Notes: generated by a model from the letters alone, not told the origin. Shown: positions 43,173-58,196, numbered from the stretch's first letter. The stretch is DNA of 64,000 bases from Macrobrachium rosenbergii (GCF_040412425.1 NC_089742.1:80135424-80199423), one strand, 5' to 3'. Numbers and translations are program-made.

Positions 43173-44365
43173 TGTAAATTTCTCTCTTTGAAAATGATTC
43201 TTGAGGTTTTTTGGATAATTCTTATACTTTGTGCTTATCCTGCATTAAAAGAGCCAGAGAAAGTTTTTCCTGATCAGAAATTTTAACGATAAACGTAAAT
43301 ATAGATCTCAGAAATTTAACGACTAAATAAGTACATTGATTACCTAATTACTCCGTGATTAGTGTCATATTAGAAATATTTTTAAGTAGCTAGTTTACGG
43401 ATTACAATTTCAATCTTTTAAAAAGTGACATGGCAAGCTGACACTTGTTGCACGATATTTCAGTGAACCCAGTTAATTTCACTCGCCGGGAAAATCATGA
43501 TTGCTAGCTTAAATTTGCGTTATATTCATTCAAATATGGTTGGTGCAAGATTACTACTACTACTGCTACCACTGATATTGATAGTTATAATGTTGCTATT
43601 AGTATTATCTATTTCATATAGTCGGTAAGGTAGATTTGTGAAATCTCGGTAGATAGGCAGATTTTAGGGCAAGAAAAAACAGTGTTGTTTTAATTCCTTA
43701 TGCTGACTCTTTTTTTAAAAGCCAGTGTCAGCAGACGGTCATAAATATAACCTAAATAGGAAAAAATTCATATAAACAAAATTTTAAAATATAAAAAATG
43801 TTAAGTGGTGCTACAATAAATATTTTTCCATTATATATATACTGGAAATGAACTACTATCAAGGTGCAATGGCGGCCAAATAAATTATTTTGCCATTTTT
43901 GAAAATGGTGCCAAAGAGCGCCGGAACATGAACATAAAGCATTATAATTATGCTTAGGTTGTTCCTCGTCCTAAAATGATCTGGCACTCTTCTGTCTGTT
44001 ACAATAAAACGCCTACTAACTTCTATAATTTATTATACTACTACAAACTGGCTTATTAATACTGTTATTATGACTCTTACTACGATTACCAGTAATTACA
44101 AAACCAATAAGGATGGAGCGGTAGTAGAGAGAAGTGTTATGACGCTCATTGCAATTAAGGCAATGACATGGAATCCTAGCGTAGAATTTTCTGTCAAAAA
44201 TGGAAAGAATTTATTAATTTACTTATTATTGCATTCGCGGAAGAGGAGGGGACAGTGATATTGCCCAGTTACTGCTGCATAAAACAAATTTTTCTTCAGG
44301 TGTCCCTCGAGGGCACTCGTGAGTGGTGCACCAAGCTTCATAAAACCTCATTAGAGTCAGTCATG
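43173..44365. other. Unique sequence, no recognised gene
   Basis: No coding or repeat signal is seen apart from short A/T runs. Confidence 0.4.
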
Positions 44366-45165
44366 CGATGGTCATCAAGCGGTCTGAAAAGAATATGGTT
44401 AGACGGACACACGCAGATAGACGGATAAAGGGAAGACAGGAATGAGGTCGACGTCTCCCAAAAGTTAGCGCTTAAATGCTCTTTTGATTTTGCTTCTGTA
44501 GGAAAAAGTTTGAATTCATTATGACGTTGTACCAGTGTTTGCAACCAATCAAACATGGTGTGGTGTGACAGGCAAACAGAGCTGAACAGATAGGGCGCGG
44601 ACAAAAAGCAGAAGTCACTAAAATTTCAGTGTTGAAATGTACTGTGGTTTCCTTCAACAAGGAAAATTAGAACCCGTCATTATTCGTATCCATACAGCAT
44701 CGAAGTCATAGACGGACTGGGGGAGAGGCAGGGCATTGATGTCACTAGATGTCAAACCTAAACTGAGCTCTTAATTGAGTGAAGTGGGGAAAAAATAAGC
44801 CACAATTACATCGTACCTATGAGTCATAGACAGAATGGTAGACAGAGAACATATGTTACCAGAAGTCATTTATGAAATGATCTCTTGATTTCCTTTAGTG
44901 GGAGAGAGTTAGGATCCACTGTTATTTCGAATTCATGCAGTACGGCAGTCATAGACAAACAAACAGACAAGAAATAGACGTCACTAAATACACTCTTGTT
45001 TTCCTTGCGAAGAAAAGTGCCAGAAGACCTTACTGCTTCTTGTCTGTGCAGCATAACGGGAACAGAAGGACAGACATGGGGACAGACGGGCGACAGATGT
45101 CACTAAAAAGTCAATGCTAAAAGGAACATCAGAAGGCCTTATTGCTTCATATCCCTGACATGCAT
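44366..45165. repeat. Degenerate ~140-160 bp tandem repeat
   Basis: A unit containing GTCATAGACAGAC, then GACGTCACTAAA, then CTCTTGATTTCCTT, then GGAAAAAGTT-GAATTCATT recurs about five times with heavy divergence (44370, about 44560, 44700, 44825, 44945 and 45060 as landmarks). Confidence 0.65.
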
Positions 45166-45441
45166 GTCCCGTTTGCAGATGATATCTTAATACCCTTGTC
45201 GCATCATTGCAAAAATTATGCTGTGTCTGTAACCCAGTTTGCAGCTATGCTCCGAAATTTTCAGGGTCTGGTGCGGGCCCGGCTTATTTTCTCTTAAAGG
45301 ATTTTGAATGAAATGAAGTTTCTCCTCTGCCTTTTTTTATCAAAGTAAGTGAATGTTTAATTATTAATTAAGGGGAGTTTGTTTTAAAAGTTGCTCATAA
45401 AAGTTTCCCAAATTCCGTGTTGTTTTATCGGGCGAATCAGC

Positions 45442-45444
<3 letters not shown>
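45166..45444. other. Unique sequence
   Basis: Nothing recognised. Confidence 0.4.
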
Positions 45445-45515
<71 letters not shown>

Positions 45516-45612
45516 TTCGACATGTAAAGGGAGGACTTAGGGACTAGAATTTGCATGTGAAGGATTGATGAGATAAGAAACAAGATCCTGTGTACTTAGG
45601 GAGAAGACGGGG

Positions 45613-45670
<58 letters not shown>
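45445..45670. repeat. (CT)n array followed by a (GA)n array
   Basis: CT lies at about 45445-45512 and GA at about 45619-45670, about 105 bp apart and complementary to each other, so the pair could fold. Confidence 0.95.
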
Positions 45671-45673
<3 letters not shown>

Positions 45674-46229
45674 CGTTCTTATGTTTAGACAAAGACGCAC
45701 GCATATTTATAAATACTGAATGATAACTTTAACAGAGTAGCCATTTATTTAATCGACTGATATCACAATTATTTTTTGTGACCACAGAATACCTGATGTT
45801 TCTATTAATTAGTTGTGCATTCCTTCCAGTTTATGTTTTCAAAAGTGTTTGTATTTGTATAAATATGGCAGTCTATTATATTCACTTTACAGCTATATCC
45901 GAAAAACCAAGTCATCATATCCAGGTTTTTACATTCATTATTGTGTAGTTCACCATGGTATTTATATATGCATAGATAAATATAGTTGAAGATCTGGTAT
46001 CTTTTCATACGTTGAATATCTCTCATATTTTATAGTCGATTATCAGAACATTCAGAGTTTAATTTTGCTTCATACTATAGTATTAATTTTCTGTGTAATG
46101 CATGCGCATATCATCACATATTAATGCACTTGCAAGCACACACGTACGCCTCCTCATACATTCAAATGTAAAACGCGCGCACAAATATTCACTCATGCAT
46201 ACATAAACATACAAAATTTAACACAAAAC
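45671..46229. other. Unique AT-rich sequence
   Basis: Nothing recognised. Confidence 0.4.
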
Positions 46230-47510
46230 ATATCTCTCGACTGACAGTGCATCAGTCCTGATCACCAGGGAATATGGGCGGTGAGTAATGACAGGAGTAT
46301 TTATATGAATAAGTAAGTGCTGATTAATGATGCTGGAAAGAGTGAAATGGTGGAGGACCTGTGATGACTGAGGTTATAGTCCGTCGTTGTTTTAAACCTC
46401 GTTAGCTGCCGCACGTAGCTTGAGTCTGGTAAGCAGGTCCGCTGGGACACTGGCTTCAAAATGGACCTTCAGACTACCTCGTCCGTGAAATCTGATTTCC
46501 AGTGTCCTCTTGATAGGTTTATATTGTCAGCTTGACTAATGGTGGCAGATTCCAGAATATTCCTTTTCTACGGGCGCTCTTGATAAACAGATTGGCCTCT
46601 CTGCAGTTTATGCAGCGACTATTTATAGTAGCCCACATATGCAGGAAAATCCTCTCTGCAGTTTATGCAGCGACTATTTATAGTAGCCCACATATGCAGG
46701 AAAATCCCGAGCTCTTTAGCCCATATTTTACAGATCGTTTATGCTGAATCAACTTTGTGAGATGGACCTTCATATATCTTGGAGTTAAAAAAAAAAAAAA
46801 AGACAAATCCGCTCCCGAGAAGGCTTCAAAAGCTAAAAATAACTATGCGATAGCAGAATGGCGTCCACAAACTGATAGAATTGGAAAGTGTGTACCTTTT
46901 TAGAGCCCCGCACTAGTAAGCTCGTAAAACATGAAGTGATGAAGAGGGTTATGAAAAATTAACAAACGATACATTAAATAACACTGCTGCTCAGTTTAAT
47001 TAATATGATTTATATGAGGTTATAAAAAAAATTCGATCTCTTGGAATAATTTAATGCAATCAACCTTTCTGTCCCTTGTTTTTAAAGTCTCCTGAAACAC
47101 GTAAAGACGGAATCCCTCTACGTCCCAAAATATTCAGTAGGGTTTTGTTCATGTACAGATTATCCAAGTGGTTGGCATTTGTTATCATACTTCATTCGAA
47201 TCTTCTCATCCTCTCTGGTTGTAGCATGAGTTGTAGTGAGCCTAAGCTGTTTTTTCAACCCTAGCTACTGTCCATTTCAGAGACCGCGAAATGGTGCATT
47301 GACACTGTACAAGACACCTCCTGCTAATTTTTTGGTAATATAGTGCATTGTCAAATGGTGTTGGTTAAAGCGTGCACTCTTGACTTCTATGGTGTTGCCA
47401 AGTATCGCCAACCTACTGTAAGCATTTGAACGTCCTTTATCCCCATCCCGTCCCTCCCTCTCCCTCCTCCCCCCATCCTCCCTCAACCCACTTACCTGGC
47501 CTTCCCTGCC
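46230..47510. repeat. Left inverted arm flanking a DDE transposase (with internal insertion)
   Basis: Its parts match the reverse complement of 51340-51890 in the same order: GATCACCAGGGAATATGG; CCGCTGGGACA; CTCGTCCGTGAAATC with AGTGTCCTCTTGATAGGTT; CTACTGTCCATTTCAG; and GTACAAGACAC with GCTAATTTTTTGGTAATATA. About 700 bp (46570-47260) have no counterpart in the right arm. Identity is roughly 70-85% by eye. Confidence 0.7.
46596..46705. repeat. Perfect 55-bp tandem duplication
   Basis: 46596-46650 and 46651-46705 are identical (starting CCTCTCTGCAGTTTATGCAG), lying inside the insertion of the left arm. Confidence 0.95.
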
Positions 47511-47835
47511 CCCCCCTACTTGTTATATTATATTGAGTATTAATACTGGATGTTGTAAATGTTGGTTTTTGTAGATTCTGTGTTCATTTAATTATTGTTA
47601 TTGTATTTTCTTAAGTTATATAAATGGGAGTAGGCAAAAAGTTTATGACCTTTACCCTATTCACCCAGTATAATGTACCTACTATCACGATCTCTTCAAT
47701 CCTTTACCACTCGTATCGACGTGTTGACTACGAGCAGGTGAGATAAGGTCACCAAAATCAAATCACTCAGTTTAACCTACAAGCCATTATATAATTAACA
47801 CTACTATGTAAAGTGGTAAAGGAATTATGAAATCG

Positions 47836-47838
<3 letters not shown>

Positions 47839-47887
<49 letters not shown>

Positions 47888-47930
47888 CATTCTACAAATA
47901 TCACTCAAAATGTTCCATCATTCCACAGGC

Positions 47931-47975
<45 letters not shown>

Positions 47976-48029
47976 ACTCTCTCTCAAACATTCTACAAGC
48001 ATCGCTCAAAGTACTCCATCATTCCACAA

Positions 48030-48081
<52 letters not shown>

Positions 48082-48124
48082 CATTCTACAAATATCACTC
48101 AAAATGTTCCATCATTCCACAGGC

Positions 48125-48186
<62 letters not shown>

Positions 48187-48229
48187 CATTCTACAAATAT
48201 CACTCAAAATGTTCCATCATTCCACAGGC

Positions 48230-48293
<64 letters not shown>

Positions 48294-48336
48294 CATTCTA
48301 CAAATATCACTCAAAATGTTCCATCATTCCACAGGC

Positions 48337-48386
<50 letters not shown>

Positions 48387-48427
48387 CATTCTACAAGCAT
48401 CGCTCAAAGTACTCCATCATTCCACAA

Positions 48428-48491
<64 letters not shown>

Positions 48492-48534
48492 CATTCTACA
48501 AATATCACTCAAAATGTTCCATCATTCCACAGGC

Positions 48535-48588
<54 letters not shown>

Positions 48589-48628
48589 CATTCTACAAAT
48601 ATCACTCAAAATGTTCCATCATTCCTCA

Positions 48629-48697
<69 letters not shown>

Positions 48698-48740
48698 CAT
48701 TCTACAAATATCACTCAAAATGTTCCATCATTCCACAAGC

Positions 48741-48774
<34 letters not shown>

Positions 48775-48815
48775 CATTCTACAAGCATCGCTCAAAGTAC
48801 TCCATCATTCCACAA

Positions 48816-48849
<34 letters not shown>

Positions 48850-48890
48850 CATTCTACAAGCATCACTCAAAATGCTCCATCATCCCACAA

Positions 48891-48950
<60 letters not shown>

Positions 48951-48991
48951 CATTTTACAAGCATCACTCAAAATGCTCCATCACTCCACAA

Positions 48992-49051
<60 letters not shown>

Positions 49052-49092
49052 CATTCTACAAGCATCACTCAAAATGCTCCATCATTCCACAA

Positions 49093-49134
<42 letters not shown>

Positions 49135-49175
49135 CATTCTACAAGCATCACTCAAAATGCCCCATCACTCCACAA

Positions 49176-49240
<65 letters not shown>

Positions 49241-49275
49241 ATTCTACAAGCATCACTCAAAATGCTCCATCATTC
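47839..49275. repeat. Compound (CT)n / ~51-bp spacer repeat, 15 units
   Basis: Fifteen copies of a spacer starting CAAACATTCTACAA and ending CCACARGCAT alternate with (CT)n runs of varying length. Three spacer subtypes are visible. A has AATATCACTCAAAATGTTCC, B has GCATCGCTCAAAGTACTCC and C has GCATCACTCAAAATGCTCC. The order is A B A A A B A A A B C C C C C, with small variants. Frames of up to 567 codons across it are artefacts. Confidence 0.95.
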
Positions 49276-50660
49276 CACGTGTGTTAAGTATTATCATAGG
49301 TTTAAAAGTGATGCAAACAACTGAGAATATCACAGGAACTTTATTCACAGTCTTTGTCACTATCATGAACAAATCATCCCCGTTATCACTGTCGATGTTG
49401 ATAATTACTGGATCTACAGGTTTGTGGATGTTATCCTTGGACCCGTACTCATCCTCGAAGGGTCTGGACTGTCTCACTGCATCGTCCCACACCTCCCTTG
49501 TTGCGATAACCTTGGCTGCCTCTATCCTGACTTGTAGATCTGCCCGAGAGAGCCGCTGCAATGAGGAACGCACTTGTTTTTTCAAGTATTCCCAGACTAC
49601 TCAGTGGCGCTGAGCTCAGGATGAGCAGGTGTCAGCCGGACGACGTCATGACCCATTGCATGGATGACGGCATCAATCTGGTACAAAGTTTGTGGCCGGT
49701 TCTGTTTACATATTTGCAGCAACTCAGGGCGTGCTGCGTGTGGTGGGAATGGTTTCTGGCGGCACGTCAACCATTTCACAATCTTTGCTTTGATGGCGGA
49801 GGTGGTAGGGCTGCGACTTTCCTCACTCAGTTGGTTGTGATAGGGCGCGTTGTCAAGCACCAGCACTGATGGCTCAGGCAGTGCTGGAAGGAGCTGCAAT
49901 GTCAGCCAGCGGACGAAGAGGTTACTGTTCATTTCGCTGTTTTTGTTTTTTTCTGGGAAGCACAAAAATGCATCCTCGATGAAACCGTCAACTGCGCCCG
50001 CAGCAACACCACAAAGCGCTCCTCTTCTCCAGGCGGGACCTGACGACTGTAGTTGGCACTGGTCGCAGGCTGTGAGACATTCACCCACACCCTGCTTGGA
50101 TGCACCCTCTAGTAAACCATGTTACATCAACATATACAGGTGTGCACCTGTGTCCCCTCCTTCCGATATTCCTTGAGTGCTTGGAGAGTGCCAGTGCGCG
50201 AGCACGCAATATCAAGGGATTCCTTTCTTACATACATTTTCTGCTGTGTGGTCTTACAGCGGAACCCCATGTTGTGTAGTAATCTCCCCGCCGCTGTTTC
50301 TGCGGTTTCAGTAGGGATGATGTCGTTTTTCCGTAAGACCAATGTCAGTGTGCTAATGCTGAAGGTATATTAGTTAGCAAATTCACCATGTACATAGCGG
50401 CAAATGGTACCAATGGCAAAATTGTCACAGACACTAGGTGTGGCGTTGAGTGTCGGTGTGCCAGGTGTGTTGCGGAGGGAGTGTCTGTCCCAGGACCCGG
50501 ATTGCGCTGTACAAGTGAACGCACTGCTCTCGTCTCATTTCCCAAGTCGTCTGCAACGCGATCATAAGGCCTGTGTGGGCGGAATGTGTACAGAAGCATG
50601 CAGTAAACAAAGTAACATTCACAATCTGTTAAGTAATCGTAAAAATGAACGAATGTCACA
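49253..50660 (-). pseudogene. Decayed DDE transposase (Tc1/mariner-IS630 type)
   Basis: On the minus strand the N-terminal part near 50342-50127 reads RLLHNMGFRCKTTQQKMYVR and LQALKEYRKEG. It then continues past a CDVTWFTRGC block that matches the usual DETW first-Asp region. The main frame (50088-49597) has VDGFIEDAFLCFPEKNKN, MNSNLFVRWLTLQLLPALPE and SVLVLDNAPYHN (second catalytic Asp). QIDAVIHAMGHDVVRLTPAH and PELSATE follow, the third acidic residue standing where LNPIE is usual. The C-terminal part (49585-49253) reads KKQVRSSLQRLSRADLQVRI and REVWDDAVRQ, matching the post-catalytic helices, then an acidic tail. Such enzymes cut and paste DNA transposons. Frameshifts and stops make it inactive. 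It lies between the inverted arms at 46.2 and 51.3 kb. Confidence 0.85.
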
Positions 50661-50755
50661 ATTTTTAATTTTATAAATATATGTATTTTGCATAGATGAT
50701 GGCCACGTTACTAAAACAAGTGCAGCAATTATTGATTGATAGTGGTGAGACACTG

Positions 50756-50872
<117 letters not shown>

Positions 50873-51339
50873 TTACTGTATAAGTAATAGATAATATGAT
50901 AGAGAGATAGACACAATGATTGTTTGATTGACCAATATGCATGCGTTTTTTGCCTGTGAGTGTATTATGCAGATTCACTTACCTATTGAGATTAATTCTT
51001 GATTTATTTTGAGCTTTCTCCATTTCGTATATGGCTAGGAGTCGCATTGCAAATGCATTTCTGCAACGACGCAAACAAAGTAGCATAGTAACATGGCGGC
51101 CATGACAGTGATGAAAAATCCGTCTCCATCAATTACGCAGTGAGTACTTATACTGCAAGTGCTGCAGCCGACAACCCCTTATCATTACGGTATTACCTGA
51201 CACACCAAGAAAACTATTAACAGAAAAAAATTAACCGGTTACGTCAAACCTCGCTATCTTTTTTATTATGAACTCTCCAGCTATCTGCTGGTATTGAAAA
51301 ATATCATGGAAAATGACATTTTTTTGCATATTCTAAATT
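50873..51339. other. Unique sequence inside the putative transposon
   Basis: Nothing recognised. Confidence 0.4.
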
Positions 51340-51890
51340 GCAGAGAGGTATGGGGAGGGGGGAGAAATGAGGAAAAACAGCGATAAAGAAAGAGTGAGTA
51401 GTATGGGATGGGGGATAGCGGACGTTCGATTGTGTAGGTTAGTCCTCCTGACTCACGTGACTTTACCTTTAAAAGTCAAGAGTAAATTCCATTTGACAAT
51501 GCACTGTATTACCAAAAATTAGCGGGAAGTGTCTTGTACACTGTGTCAAAGTGCCATTTCGATCAAATAATTAGTCTGAAAGATACATGACGAAACGATG
51601 ACTCGCTGTCCCTGAAATGGACAGTAGTCGTGCCAAAGGACGATTCTGAAATGCGCCATCGTCAGTCAAAGTGGCAATTGAACCTATCAAGAGGACACTA
51701 GAAATTTGATTTCACGGACGAGTTAGTCTTAAGACCCATTCTCAAGTAAATGTCCCAGCGGATCCGATCACCAGATTCGACCCACGTGGGAGCTAACTAA
51801 AGTCGTTAATCCCTATCTACATAATCTGACACTACCCACTGTCCATATTCTCCAGTGATCAAAACTGAAGGACTATCAGTAGAAATGACT
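51340..51890. repeat. Right inverted arm flanking the DDE transposase
   Basis: This is the reverse-complement counterpart of 46230-47510, without the 700-bp insertion. The purine-rich inner edge (GGGGAGGGGGGAGAAA) matches the CT-rich inner edge of the left arm. Confidence 0.7.
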
Positions 51891-52505
51891 GTTTTCTGCC
51901 TGTGCGTGTGTTTGTCGTAGACCACGGCTAGATTATAGTAAAAATTCATTCGTATATGTATATAAATGTATGTACTGGCAGGAATCATAGTTTAATGGCA
52001 GTATTCACATCTCAACAGCAGGATGATCGGGGTTCGAGACAGACGAAGACTGGGAACGTTAGACAAATTATGCCTCCGTTGACCTGGCCAGAATTTATAC
52101 TCTTAACTCTTCTTCCTGGCTCCAGTAAAGGTCGTCCACTATTTACATTGCCAGAATCAACATCGAAAGAAATGAAAATCCGTGAACGACTTACCGTCTC
52201 AGCAAAACATGATTCAGCCTCTGCTATCGGTCAGACCTTAGCTCGCCTCTACGTCACTCTCTCTCTCTGACTGAGAGATTTGACTGCCAAAATACTGTTG
52301 ACGGCATCCTAGAAAACGAAGTGCGTTTTTGAAACATTATACACTGAAACCCCTAAAGTTTCCTAAACCATATCCCATGGGGTGAAACCGGGGATGGCTT
52401 ACAGACAGAACTTGAGCTGTTGTTCAAAAATCTTGCATTTGGAATGAAAACAAATGACTCAGAAATTGTCCCCAGTTGTAATGCAGTATCTATGCAAGAT
52501 CATTC
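51891..52505. other. Mostly unique; weak tRNA-like patch
   Basis: GATGATCGGGGTTCGAGACA near 52021 resembles a Pol III B box in context, but no A box or tail is visible, so no SINE is called. Confidence 0.3.
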
Positions 52506-52516
52506 GTACACACATA

Positions 52517-52615
<99 letters not shown>

Positions 52616-52631
52616 TATATATATATATATA
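52506..52631. repeat. (CA)n(AT)n compound microsatellite
   Basis: CA to about 52560 and then AT to about 52631, with a TACATTATAT interruption. Confidence 0.95.
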
Positions 52632-53199
52632 ATGTGTGTGCATGTATGTATGCGTGCAAATTACATGTATGCCCGTAAACACATGTTTACATAAACGAAT
52701 ATGATTTAAGTATAACACCTTTACAAATACTAGAGCAAAATTGTAGCAGACATCATTAGAGGCAATTGCCTAACTTCTGCGAAAGTCTTTAGGCAATCCC
52801 AATTAATTATAACAAATATTGATAAATTTTTTATTTTTTATGCAAGAAAAAGCAATGACTTTTGGGAAATAATAAACAAGAAACACAGCCACCCAAACAC
52901 TCCCCTTCTTCCAACAACATGGAGGGAGGACGTCGTGTCTCCAAGACAGTGAGTGAGTAGCGGAGATTTTCCGTGAATCCCCTTTAGTCTGTTCGCGATA
53001 CGTCATCCCTCCCGGTGTGATCAAAGGTCTATGAATATACAACCATGATCCACGAGTAATATTTTAGAAGGACTTATACACGGAGGCTCCCGGGGGCTGT
53101 CTTATATATCAGATATTCTTGGGATATTTCATCCATATTTTACTCACGTTGTCTAGGAGAATATTTTTTATAGAATAAAAAATTATACAAAGAAGTAAG

Positions 53200-53203
<4 letters not shown>
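52632..53203. other. Unique sequence, no recognised gene
   Basis: A minus-strand 79-codon frame (53042-52803) has no motif. Confidence 0.4.
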
Positions 53204-55684
<2,481 letters not shown>

Positions 55685-56080
55685 TGCCGGCTTTGTCTGT
55701 CCGTCCACAGTTTTTTCTGTCCGCACTTTTTCTGTCCACCCTCAGATCTCAAAAACTTCTGAGGCTAGAGGGCTGTAAATTGGTATGTTGACCATCTGCC
55801 CTCCAATCATCAAACATACCAAATTGCAGCCCTCTAGACTCAGTAGTTTTTATTTTATTTAAGGTTAAAGTTAGCCATAATCACCCCACTGGCAACGATA
55901 TAGGATAGGCCATTACCGGGCCGTAGTTAAAGTTTCATGGGCCGCGGCTCATACAGCATTATACCGAGACCACCGAAAGATAGATCTATTTTCGGTGGCC
56001 TTGATTATACGCTGTAGCAGCTGTAAAGAAAACTCGAATGCGCCGAAGTTTCGAACTTCGGCGCATTTTTTACTTGTTTT
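55685..56080 (+). repeat. Multi-hairpin dispersed repeat (decapod type)
   Basis: Three strong hairpins follow one another. Arms 55751-55789 and 55813-55851 form a ~39-bp stem with a few mismatches. 55970-55998 is a near-palindrome (CCACCGAAA...TTTCGGTGG around ATAGATCTAT). 56037-56067 is a perfect 14-bp stem (AATGCGCCGAAGTT/AACTTCGGCGCATT) with a 3-base loop, followed by a T run. I recognise the sequence (CTGTCCGCACTTTTTCTGTC, ACCGAGACCACCGAAAGATA) as a repeat common in decapod crustaceans. There is no coding frame. Confidence 0.75.
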
Positions 56081-56227
56081 ATGGTAATGGCTGATTTCTC
56101 TCTAAGAGGACTTCAAATTCAATGGGTTTCGGCATTCCTCATGCCTGAACTTTTCACTCACTCGTTACACAATCTGTAATCCATCTGATAAACATACACC
56201 TGTAAGCACGTAAAGGAAACTGGAAAA

Positions 56228-56228
56228 T

Positions 56229-56296
<68 letters not shown>

Positions 56297-56587
56297 TTCT
56301 TAGCTTATCAGTTTCTCCTTGGGGCATGTTTCACGAATATTAATTATATTTTTAAGTTTAATAAACGGCGTTCTTATGAAGCACAAAAAAGTGCAAAGAA
56401 AACCGCAAAGATTAAGACGCGCAAAAAATAATATGAGATTAAATAGATCGAAAAGTGCATTTAGAAGTTTGAGAAAAAAGAGGGTATATGATATTTAATA
56501 GGAGGTTCAGAATTGGGAAGAGGAAAATCCTTCAAAATGAGTATTTTGGGATTATGAACTGGTGAATATATGATATGGGAGTAAGCA

Positions 56588-56630
<43 letters not shown>

Positions 56631-56798
56631 GGGGTCTGGAAAATTATGAGATGAGTAGAAAATGACACGCTCAGACCGACATACAAAAAGGAAGAAAAAA
56701 ACAAGGTTTAAAAATTTTAGAAAGAGAGAGAGAAAATCTCAAAAATATTTTAAGCAATCTTGGGTAAAGGTGAAATAAGGAGAAAACAATTCTTTGTG

Positions 56799-56864
<66 letters not shown>

Positions 56865-57095
56865 ATTTCTCAAAAGATTTTAGGTAAGTGTGAAAGTGTG
56901 ATAGGAAAAGAATGACATGTTGAGGCAATGTTAGAAAAGAGAGATAGTCTGGAAAAAGTCTGTGTAAATAATATTGGTCAGTGGTGAGGCAGGAAGAAAA
57001 AGCTGCGATAGGGGAGAGAGAGAGAGAGAGAGGTGTCTGGAAAAGATTATAATCAATCTTTTCTCCAAGGTGTGTTAGGGAAAGAATGTCGCGAT

Positions 57096-57125
<30 letters not shown>
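56228..57125. repeat. Series of (CT)n and (GA)n arrays
   Basis: CT lies at about 56228-56294. GA arrays lie at about 56590-56627, 56723-56735, 56801-56861, 57014-57032 and 57097-57120. They are separated by GA-rich islands with partly similar text (AAAATTATGAGATGAG, AAAAGATTATAATC), which hints at an amplified unit. Long SLSLSL frames on the minus strand are artefacts. Confidence 0.85.
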
Positions 57126-57130
<5 letters not shown>

Positions 57131-57695
57131 AGGATAAAGGATCTCGACGGCGGTCGTAAGCTAGAGAGCACAAAGCAAAAAGAATTATGGTAACAACATT
57201 TACTCGGAAAAATGATGCCGCTGTCTAATGTAGTGGCAGACAGATAACGCAAATATACACCGACATAAAGTTGCTTTGTTACAAAGGCCGGACCATTATT
57301 ATTTCGGACACGAAAATCACCGCCGAAAAAGAGAGAATATTCCTTCATCGTGGGGAAAGGCCGCTAAAATGTGGTCGCGCTGAAAAATAATGCTTCCGCT
57401 GTTGCCAGTCGCGCGAGAAAAGGTCCAGATTGACATTTTAATTCGCAGACTCTCTTTTTTAAACATTCCAATATGTTTACCTGGGCAGTTTCTGGGGGCT
57501 CGGCGATAACCAAATAGGAGGGATTTACTCTTGCCGTCGGCCGAACGTTTCAGTGCAGAAATTCGTGCGGAAGAAGGGGCTTCGTGTTTTGCGTGTGCGT
57601 GCGTGTTTTATTTCTCTTCGATTTGTTTCCTCATTGTTAATTCAGTGCTCATGTTTGAGGCTAAGTATTGTATAATAAACGACTTAATGACATTA

Positions 57696-57701
<6 letters not shown>
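57126..57701. other. Unique, higher-GC sequence
   Basis: It is richer in CpG than its surroundings (for example 57330-57600) but has no frame with recognisable protein motifs. A host promoter or first exon is possible but unsupported. Confidence 0.3.
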
Positions 57702-57781
<80 letters not shown>

Positions 57782-57782
57782 A

Positions 57783-57842
<60 letters not shown>
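57702..57842. repeat. (AT)n microsatellite
   Basis: A long AT array with one short interruption (GTATAATACATAC) near 57778; its right edge is the foldback element. Confidence 0.95.
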
Positions 57843-57845
<3 letters not shown>

Positions 57846-58111
57846 TTCTGACTCACGTCAGGATCAGACCCAGGTCTCTCAGGTAGCGTTGCCCACTGGG
57901 CCATACACCCAGCTAACCCGAGAGCAGCTGGAAGTACCTGGGCAGCAACTACAGAGTTTACCCAACTTCCGACTAGTTTGGGAACCTTCGGTATGCCCAT
58001 ATTCCCAGGTAATTCCTGCTCTCAGGTTCCAGCTCTTTAGACTTGTATGGCCCAGTGGGTAACGCCCTTGCTTTCCACCTGAGACCTGGTTGATCCTGAC
58101 GTGAGTCAGAA
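57846..58111. mobile_element. Foldback built from two inverted SINE-like copies
   Basis: 57846-57940 and about 58000-58111 are imperfect inverted repeats; both outer ends read TTCTGACTCACGTCAGGATC. On the plus strand the right arm reads TGGCCCAGTGGGTAACGCCC (A-box-like, 58048 on) and CCTGGTTGATCCTGACGTGA (B-box-like). This is the arrangement of a tRNA-derived SINE head. Both edges adjoin or lie near (AT)n arrays. Confidence 0.75.
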
Positions 58112-58148
58112 ATTTATTTCTGTTCCACACGTGATTGTGTGTTGATGA

Positions 58149-58152
<4 letters not shown>

Positions 58153-58195
<43 letters not shown>
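58153..58195. repeat. (AT)n microsatellite
   Basis: About 20 AT units to the right of the foldback. Confidence 0.9.

Positions 58196-58196
<1 letters not shown>

Noticed and set aside
45160..45300. HVPFADDILIPL on the plus strand, RT-like
   Set aside because: It is isolated, with no neighbouring RT blocks, and lies at the edge of a degenerate tandem repeat.
47839..49275. CRISPR-like regular alternation of repeat and spacer
   Set aside because: The alternating parts are (CT)n and a repeated spacer, not unique spacers, and the context is eukaryotic.
47910..49613. 567-codon open frame on the plus strand
   Set aside because: It is a translation of (CT)n plus a 51-bp spacer repeat (Leu-Ser runs). 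All three plus frames are open and the repeat structure explains it fully.
56671..57348. 225-codon open frame on the minus strand
   Set aside because: It consists largely of Leu-Ser runs from (GA)n arrays and has no domain.
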